From: Zelopaecilomyces penicillatus
Taxonomy: Eukaryota; Ascomycota; Sordariomycetes; Hypocreales; Pseudodiploosporaceae
NCBI GenBank assembly: GCA_005765155.1
Contig: VCCP01000003.1
Span: 5,146,001 to 5,210,000, forward strand
DNA length: 64,000 bases
Reading direction: 5' to 3'
Below the pieces are notes generated by a model. It made no database searches and was not told the origin of the DNA. It saw nothing but the letters and a program-made list of their open reading frames with translations. Shown here piece after piece: positions 56,930-64,000 of the stretch. Position 1 is the first letter of the stretch; each line of letters opens with the position of its first letter. The translations under genes and the position numbers were made by a program.

Positions 56930-58684
56930 ACTGATGATGACGATGATGCACAACCCCTTTTATGAACTTTCTCTTTTATAGCCTCTTCAAAATCCGCCCG
57001 GTGTTGTCCGCAATCCGGCGGAGGGATAAAACAAACTGAAAATGAAACGGCGGGAAGCGCTCCCCAATAATGGGTGATTAATAGGAGGCGGAGGATCGGG
57101 CGGACATTTATTAGCGTAAGATGGGCTGTGAAATGACGTATCTTGTATGTTGGAACTGTATACAGGAATTCTCTTTAATCGAAAGACGCATAATATACTT
57201 GGAAAGAGAGAAAATGAGATAGAATGACAATGAAGGAGACAAGTCAATCAACGTGGTGCTGCCATTATAGCATGATTAATGTATAAGCCGGGTTTTGTAA
57301 GGCTGCAACTTGCAAGTAAGTTCGTGCGTAATATACTCCGCTCCGTATCGATCGCATATCTCCAAGGCTGCGGACTAAATCTTTAAAAATCTCCTTTTCC
57401 TTGACAAACATGACTTGTTAAATTGTCACAGATTCCCATGTGGGGGCCACGAGTACGACGCCATCCTACGTAAACTAACGCGCAGCTCGTTTACTGTATT
57501 AGGATGTTTCTCAACAACCCCGGCTTACAACTGCGTACCCAATGCACACACGCATATAAACCCTCTCCAACCTTAACAACAGATTAAAATCAGGATGCCC
57601 TCAGGAAAAACAACAGAAAAAGGGTTGGTAGTAATATAGAAGGAATATCTGCAGTGAACGCTCATTAATGAGATAGGCCCGCTTACTGTACCAGTAGGAA
57701 CGGGGATTGCTGTGACGGGTACTCGACCCGTTGTATGTTGCAGTAGCGAATCCATCGTGAATACACGTATACAAAATACATTATGCTAAAATAAGCATAC
57801 GTATGTAGCTGTATATAAAGATGTCCACACAGACTCTTGCCCAATACAGAGTTTCCCATCATTTCCACGTGGTTGTGCGGACCGACCGGTATCCTCCGTA
57901 ACTCGTCCCGACATGCCCCTCTTCCCAAGTTATATTCCGGTGTGACTCCCGTCTCAGGCTTGTCCAGCCACAGTCAGGTTAGCCGAAGTGTTTACCATAT
58001 AGGCAATAAAGATGGAAAATACCGTATTCGTTCATCGCTGCCTGGTAAGGGCAAAACTGGGGTTGGCATTTTAACCCCATCAGGACTAGAAACATGCCTA
58101 TCATTGGCCCATCTCTAAATCGGCATCAAGTCGCCTTTCGCCCTTTCGGCCTCCGCGGGGTCCGGACATGCACTACGTTATCAATTGATATTGACCAAAA
58201 GTTAAACGCCTACAATTGTGCTCAACCTTTCTCCGTCATTAGGCAACACTACTGTTGAAAAGGAAAAAAAGAAACCTAGAAGAAAGCAAGACACCCTGGG
58301 TGGGACTCTGCCTTGTCCATCTTGTTCCCTTGTTGCATCCATTCTGTCGCCGTTATCATTTTGGAGGTTCGGCAATCCCATTCACCATCTCTATTCATAC
58401 CTGGGTGCGGGTACCGCTTCAACGCCCGTCTCTACCATCGACAAGAGCCAAGTCCTAGGTTTCCGCAAAAAGAAATACAGGAATAGAAGCCGCCTTACAC
58501 CAATTGTAATAGTTTTATCCCGTAATCTCGCCGTGCCTGTGAACATCGCCCGCAGAGCTCTAGAGTCACCGACAACCAACAGCCCGAATCAGAAGGGGCC
58601 AAGCCAAGCCAGGTGGTGGTGCATGTTGCATTTTACCTTTTGGAGCTGCCCTAATACTCACCTACCTGCCTCCCTGCACAAAGA
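56930..58684. other. Divergent region between ABC transporter and Zn2Cys6 regulator
   Basis: About 1.75 kb between two start codons. It is locally AT-rich and contains scattered CGG/CCG triplets (for example CCGCGG at 58155-58160), the kind bound by Zn2Cys6 proteins, but none forms a convincing spaced palindrome by eye. No gene is seen. Confidence 0.5.
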
Positions 58685-61679
58685 ATGCAAAACATCACGC
58701 CGTCCGCGGCCACCGACGATTCGTCCGGCCGAAGAGCTGTACGTCCTTATCTCGTTGTCTCCCCCCTTCCCGGTTTTGTGCTTTCAAAGGACAGCCTGCC
58801 CAACCCGTGAACGCTCGTTAAGCCACACACACCCCAGCCTTCTCCAGTCTCGTGGGGTTGATCAAGTGTCTCATGGTTCTGTCTATCGTGCAGGTGCATG
58901 CCGGTTTGTCCCAAATAGGAGAACAGATGTATTGATGCTTCATATTGGGAAATGCAAACTATATCTTGTACCCCAGTACACCAGCTGCAATTGAAATGCA
59001 AATCTAAGGGACCAAATAAGTGCTTGCCATTCCGCTAACATCTGTTATTCAGTGTGACCAATGTCGCGTCCGAAAGGTGAGCGATACAGGCAGTTTGCTG
59101 TCGTGCCCCCGCTGTAAACTACTACTTCTGATCGTCACGGAAAGAAGCTTTAGTGCTGACCTAGCCATGTTGGCCTTTTGGGTGTAATAGATCCGATGTG
59201 ACAAGGACTGGCCATGTTCCAACTGCAGGACTGCAAAGCGGTCTTGTTCTTCAACTGGGGCTGGTCAGCGACCCAAGGAACCCCGGCAGAGGGTTCTCAT
59301 CTCATCTCAATAGTAGGTCCAATGCCATCCTCCTTTCCATATATTTCCCTCCCTGCTGTGAACCTGTATCCAATGTTATGGTTGTTTTGTGGGTTGTTCC
59401 GTCACCTCTGCTGGAGGGATATTTCAAGAGACTGACGTTCCTCTTTGACTGACTTTTGGCACCGCATTGGTAGTGAGAGAAAGATTGACCAGATAGAGGC
59501 ACGGCTGGGTAATATCGAAGCCCTACTGAAGAGCATCGCTTCTTCACAGCCGCCTACCGGCGCACACGATGCGCGGCTGTCCCATACACCACAGACAATC
59601 AACAGCAGTATCCCCACTGCTGCTTCTATCGCTGAATATGACAGCACAGATGAGGAGGCCGGCGCTGGAGGCGACTCCGGCCTGAACGTTCACTCGGCAT
59701 TTGCCAGTGAGTTTCTCGAGCGCGCTGTCAAGAAAACGTCTCTTCATTCAGTCAACCCAAAAATGGAGGCGGCTCTGGCCAACCTGAGTCAAATCATAGA
59801 GATGCAGAAGCATCGCTCCATCAGCCACGGTCCTCGGTTCCCTATGCAGCAGCCTGTCCCTCCTGAAGGTGTCACCAAGCTTCCCATGCCACCCATAGCG
59901 ACTGTCGTGGGTTTACTGAAGCACGTCAAAGGCAAGCATCTCCCACCACTTTCTTTCATTCGTCTCTCTTCTTAATAAATAGCCTCGCTGACCCCCCGAC
60001 CCTATTGTAGCCTCCCCTCCAACTTTATTCACCATAATCTCCGCTCTTGTCGGGGTGTGGGATTTCTCGAATCTCTGTCGTACTGTCTATTTTGCCACTG
60101 AAGAGTTTTCTGATGCCACTTTCGCTGTTGTCAATGGCTTGTTGTATACTCTTTTTGCCGAGCAGCATTCCGTGGCCACGGACCAAGCTGTGCGTGACGA
60201 GTATAACTCATACGTTCAACTCTGCCAAGCCAATCTTGAGACCATCCTAGCCAACTTGCCTCTGTTCCTCTCCGCAAAGACTGAAAATGTCCAAGCGCTT
60301 CTTCTTGGTGTAGGTTTTGTTCTTTTTGGCCTGAATTGCTGCATTTTGTAATCTTTCTTTAATAATATGTTTGTGCTGATGAGTTAAATACATTAGGCAC
60401 TCTATGCCATTGATGTTTCAAGACCATCAGTAGGCTGGCACCTAGTCAACATGGCAGCCGAGCTTTGCCAGACGGGTGGCTACCATCGTGTGGAGACGGC
60501 GCTGAACGACCCTCCAGAGACTACTCGCCTTAAGAGGATACTCTTCTGGCACGTCTATACACTTGACAAGGGTCTTGGGTTGCGGTTGGGACGTGCTTCC
60601 ATTATCCCGGAGTGCGACATATCCATTCCTAGAGAGTTTGAGTTCAATGGCTTCACCGAGCCGGAGGTGTCGTGCATCCCGACTCTCTGGGTTGAAATAA
60701 GCCACCTTCAAAGTCGCATATACGAGCAGCTGTAAGTCCTGTCATCTATCCATCTCTCGAGTCTGGTGACCAGGAAATGATCTGACAGTTCATGGCATGT
60801 TAGTTATAGTCCAGCAGCATTGGCAAGCCCGCCTGCGGACTTGGTACACCGCGCACAAATGCTGGCTGCTGAATGTCGGAGCTTGGAGGCCAAGGGAAAC
60901 GAAATGCGTGCCAAGGTTTACGCATATCTCAAATCACAGAACACCTCGGATGGTGTTTACGTTTTCATCAGAGGGGACGAAGTCCAGTTTCAAGTGACAA
61001 TGACTTTAGTGTATCGAGTCATACCAGCGCCAGAAGGCTCTCCAACTCGGTTTTGCAGTGAATGCCTTGACGCTGCCCGCAATGCCATGAGCACGCATCA
61101 AGCATGCGCGCGCCTCATGAATCTTGAAACGTATTCCAAGTCCATGTATGTTCATTGGTAAGTATTAACTATCGGGCACTCCAAACCAATGCTTTGGTCA
61201 TATATGCTGACTCTTGTGTTCGCTCCAGGAACCTTCTACTAACGCCATTCGCTCCCTTTTTTGTACTTTTCTGCTATGTAATAGAGACATCTTCGCCTGT
61301 CGACCTCAAGATTCTCCAGGATTTTGTTACGTCACTAGACGAAGCTACAGATTCTTCAGAGTCCATTGAGAAGCTGTATCGACTTTGCAGCATCATGTGT
61401 GATATTGCCGTGCTTTATGTAGAGGCCAAATCGCAAGAGCAAGGGGGCCACAATGCGCCACCGATGGGTGATGAGTTTGAAATGTTCCTCACGCAATTGG
61501 GGTTCATGCCGAATGAAGACCAGACCATGGCTCACGCGAACGATACGGGCATGCCCATACAAAACAATGGGCAAATAGCGCAAATAGCGGACTGGTTTTC
61601 CGGTAGCCGAAACATGATTGGCTTGCTAGAAGAGGACCTATCGCAGATGGAATCATATCGGTGGATGCAACAACCTTGA
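58685..61679 (+). CDS. Zn2Cys6 fungal transcription factor
   Basis: Eight exons (58685-58738, 59053-59076, 59191-59312, 59474-59931, 60011-60309, 60397-60731, 60804-61157, 61229-61679) keep phase and give 698 residues. The binuclear zinc cluster is spread over exons 2 and 3: CDQCRVRK, then IRCDKDWPCSNCRTAKRSC. A linker and coiled coil follow (RVLISSQYERKIDQIEARL). The middle homology region carries PPTLFTIISALVG, SRPSVGWHLVNMAAELCQ and RLKRILFWHVYTLDKGLGLRLG, typical of Fungal_trans (PF04082). The tail (about 620-698) is acidic. The intron at 59932-60010 starts with GC, not GT. The divergent ABC transporter is a plausible target. Confidence 0.9.
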
Positions 61680-61801
61680 CTCCACTCGAAGATTGATCGT
61701 GGCCAGGCGCATTTAAGCGGAGTTCGGATGGGTTCATAGAATATTAAGATACCACCCTTCTCTTTAGTACATCTCCCCTGAAACAGTCTTGTTTTTGCAT
61801 C

Positions 61802-62371
61802 TTAGTCGGTGGGGTATCTGGGATCGTAAACTTCGTAGCCCTCGTCTTCCGTGTCGCTCTCCACCAACGAGTCTTTCTGAAGCTGCTGAGCAGGCTTTGT
61901 TGTCGAGGCATTACCAGCAGTGGCAGATTTGCTAGGTATTTTATCGGCTGGTGGTATTTCACTCTCAACTGGCGCAAAGGCATTTTTAAACCCGGCCTTT
62001 TTGAATCCGCCTTTCTTGAACCCTCCGCCGCTGGAGGGTACAGGATCCTGATTCGCCAGCTTGATGCTGACCATTCCGTCGGCCTTGGCTTCTGCTTTGC
62101 GTGCCCTTGCCCCAGCATTGGGATCTCGAACCATGGCCTTCATGTCCTTAAGGCGCTGCTTGTGACTGTGGTCGTAGCTGCTGAGGTGAGCTTCGTAGTC
62201 GTTCATGCGCGAGTAGCCCTTGGAGCACAATTCGCAGTAAAAGGATTTCTGTGCCTCCCGCGCCGATGAGGTCTGGGCGGGGGGGAGCGTTTGATGTCTC
62301 TTTTTAAAGGTCGGTCAGTATGAACAGTTGGGGTGTAGAACAAAGAGCATTGCTCAACTAACCGGAGGCAT
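61802..62371 (-). CDS. Small C2H2 zinc-finger protein
   Basis: Two exons (62371-62363 of nine bases, and 62299-61802) give 168 residues. The start exon encodes only MPP. The finger FYCELCSKGYSRMNDYEAH with the second His in SYDHSHKQRLKDMKAM (about residues 20-50) is of the U1-like C2H2 type seen in RNA-associated and G-patch proteins. After it come Lys/Ala helices, a GGFKKGGFKKAGFKNAF repeat and an acidic tail (VESDTEDEGYEVYDPRYPTD). Role unknown; nuclear RNA processing is a guess from family resemblance. It is convergent with the Zn2Cys6 gene. Confidence 0.75.
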
Positions 62372-62835
62372 TGTGTGGCGAGAGTAGCTCAAGACCGGAT
62401 GGATGAATGAATGGAGAGTTGACGGCGGCGGTAGCCGTCGTTGAAGATTATGCCGCGACCTGCGGATGTGGCTTGGATATGGGAAGGCGTAATTCACTGC
62501 GATGGCCTGAGATAGTGGTGACAGAAGAACAGAGGCGCGATGTTTCACGATGTTCGGTTGGCGTTGTCAAGGTCTGAGGGTGGGGCTCCGAAGGCAACCA
62601 GTCCCTGAGCTCCAGTATCGGCTTATCAGGCCGGACTAAGCTGGCAGAACCCCTGCAGCCGTCAACGTCACTCAGGCGCAACCCTCAACGCAGCCTTAAA
62701 GGTTTGACGTACGTGAGACGACAGGACTGTCCGTTGGGCATCATCTCATTTAAACCAAGCGGCCAGGGTGTATTTTTTTCATAATCATCAGAAAACTTCA
62801 CTACCTTATTCTTGCTTCGACATCAGGCCTTCATA
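62372..62835. other. Divergent promoter region of the zinc-finger gene and MCP1
   Basis: About 460 bases between two start codons. No gene is seen. Confidence 0.5.
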
Positions 62836-63940
62836 ATGGACGCCTACGGGCACCGTGGTCGAAGGGACTCGACAAACACAGCCATGTCCCTCGCAGAGCT
62901 CGATCCCTCTCCAATCGACTCGCCTACCTCGTCACCGTCCAGGTCCGACCAGGGACTCTGGTCATCGCAGGAATATGACATGATGGAGAGCAGTGCCAAC
63001 ACCGTCAAAGCCGGCCATAGTGTGACGGGCTCGACGGGCTCGCTGGGGTTGAGCGGAGGCGGTGGGCGTGGAGCCATCTTTTACTGTTCGTACAAAAGAA
63101 AAACAGCACCAATGAGGATCGGAGAGTCTCAATGTGCCAGAACTAACTGTGAATCCCGTCTTTATAGTATCGCGAATTCAGAGATACTCTAGCTACGCCA
63201 TGTCCATCTTCATGTCGCTGCACCTGGCCAATGTTTCTCTGATACCTGCGGTCACGCGATCAGTTCCTGGCTCTGAGACCTACCTCTTGATGACGCGTGA
63301 AATCTATCAAACCTCCATCACAGAGCCTCTCCTAGTCGGACTACCTGTACTGGCCCATGTTGGCTCAGGCATCGCTGTACGCCTGCTCAGGAGATGGCAA
63401 AACATGACCAGATACGGAGGACAGATCCCCGGCATCCACGCAATACACCGCTGGCGTACAGATGAGGCCCCCGTAAGGTTATGGCCACCAGTAAGCTACA
63501 TATCGCTTTCGGGTTACGCATTTACCTTGTTCTACTCGGCGCACGTCTTCATGAATCGGGCGGTGCCGCTGATAGTCGATGGCGACAGCTCCAACATCGG
63601 GCTGGCCTATGTATCACACGGCTTCGCCCAGCACCCGATTGTGTCCCGGATCGCTTACCTGGGTCTCATCTTCGTCGGTTGCGGCCACATGGTCTGGGGA
63701 ATGGCCAAGTGGCTGGGTATTTCGCAGTCCACAAAAGGCTGGCAGGTCAGTGAGAGAGCCCCCGTCGACAAGAAGACTAGACGGCAGCGTAGACGGAAGT
63801 GGCTAGGAGTGCAGGGTGCAGCGTTGACGGTTGCTGCGTTGTGGGCCGTTGGAGGCTTGGGAGTTGTTTCTCGCGCAGGGCCAGCAGACGGCTGGGTCGG
63901 GAAGCTATACGATGGTCTTTTTGCACGAGCAGGTTTGTGA
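62836..63940 (+). CDS. mcp1: MCP1-like mitochondrial outer-membrane protein
   Basis: Two exons (62836-63085, 63168-63940) give 340 residues. A Ser/Gly-rich, probably disordered N-terminus (about 1-83) leads to a multi-pass membrane part: YSSYAMSIFMSLHLANVSLI, a His-containing segment LLVGLPVLAHVGSGIAVRLL, YISLSGYAFTLFYSAHVFMN, AYLGLIFVGCGHMVWGMAKW, a basic KKTRRQRRRKW loop and a last hydrophobic helix. This fits Mcp1 (DUF1691, PF07950), a yeast outer-membrane protein that binds Vps13 and helps with lipid supply to mitochondria. Membrane-embedded His residues resemble those of haem-binding b-type proteins. The ATG chosen is the first with a good context after the promoter; an upstream in-frame ATG lies at 62812. 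Confidence 0.85.
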
Positions 63941-63968
63941 TTGAAGGGCGACTCGGCCGGATGATGAT

Positions 63969-63991
63969 ACACACACACGCACACACACACA
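63969..63991. repeat. CA-type microsatellite at the right edge
   Basis: An AC/CA run with one interruption (CGCA) directly after the MCP1 stop codon, in its 3' untranslated region. Confidence 0.85.
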
Positions 63992-64000
63992 AAAGCGCGC

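Noticed and set aside
1..64000. CRISPR arrays, bacterial operons, ribosome binding sites
   Set aside because: The sequence is eukaryotic nuclear DNA. No regularly spaced direct repeats were found; the repeats seen are simple microsatellites.

Overview
The window is nuclear DNA of a filamentous ascomycete. Genes have short GT-AG introns (about 50-350 nt), mitochondrial complex I, complex III and pyruvate dehydrogenase components are nuclear-encoded, and a HacA/Hac1 factor, a Zn2Cys6 regulator and an AzgA-type permease are present. The HacA protein resembles the Trichoderma one most closely as far as I can recall, so Sordariomycetes, probably Hypocreales, is my inference; the species is not identified. 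I modelled 21 protein-coding genes and one pseudogene. I saw no tRNA, rRNA, CRISPR array or intact transposon.

Layout. 1-8353 has no gene I can support and contains microsatellites and a stop-dense AT-rich stretch (about 5.9-7.4 kb). 8.3-17.1 kb is a secretome island: an AA14-like copper oxygenase (LPMO), a secretory lipase, a GH24 muramidase with an SH3-like domain, and a CHAP-domain hydrolase with almost the same SH3-like domain. 17.4-28 kb is accessory: an HNH nuclease-like protein, a broken aminoglycoside-phosphotransferase-type gene, an AzgA purine permease, a 2-oxoglutarate/Fe(II) oxygenase and a small-molecule-type methyltransferase. 29.4-51.8 kb is mostly housekeeping: complex I 21-kDa subunit, CSM3/Swi3, HacA with its 20-nt IRE1-type intron, a DID2/CHMP1-like ESCRT-III protein, SKI2 helicase, PDH E1-beta, ERG6, SLT11, MZM1 and zuotin. 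52-61.7 kb holds a full-size ABCB multidrug-type transporter divergent from a Zn2Cys6 regulator. The right end has a small C2H2 zinc-finger protein and MCP1.

How genes may work together. The muramidase and CHAP enzyme share a binding domain (64 of 75 residues identical), are divergently transcribed from a 1.64-kb region, and are predicted to attack two different bond types of bacterial peptidoglycan (glycan and peptide/amide). They look like a secreted bacteriolytic pair and are the most interesting item here. HacA controls secretory capacity by mRNA splicing, and this copy shows both exact IRE1 cleavage motifs. The ABC transporter and Zn2Cys6 gene have the usual layout of a regulator beside its efflux target. 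Exon coordinates are from my reading of splice signals and reading-frame phase, with no transcript data.
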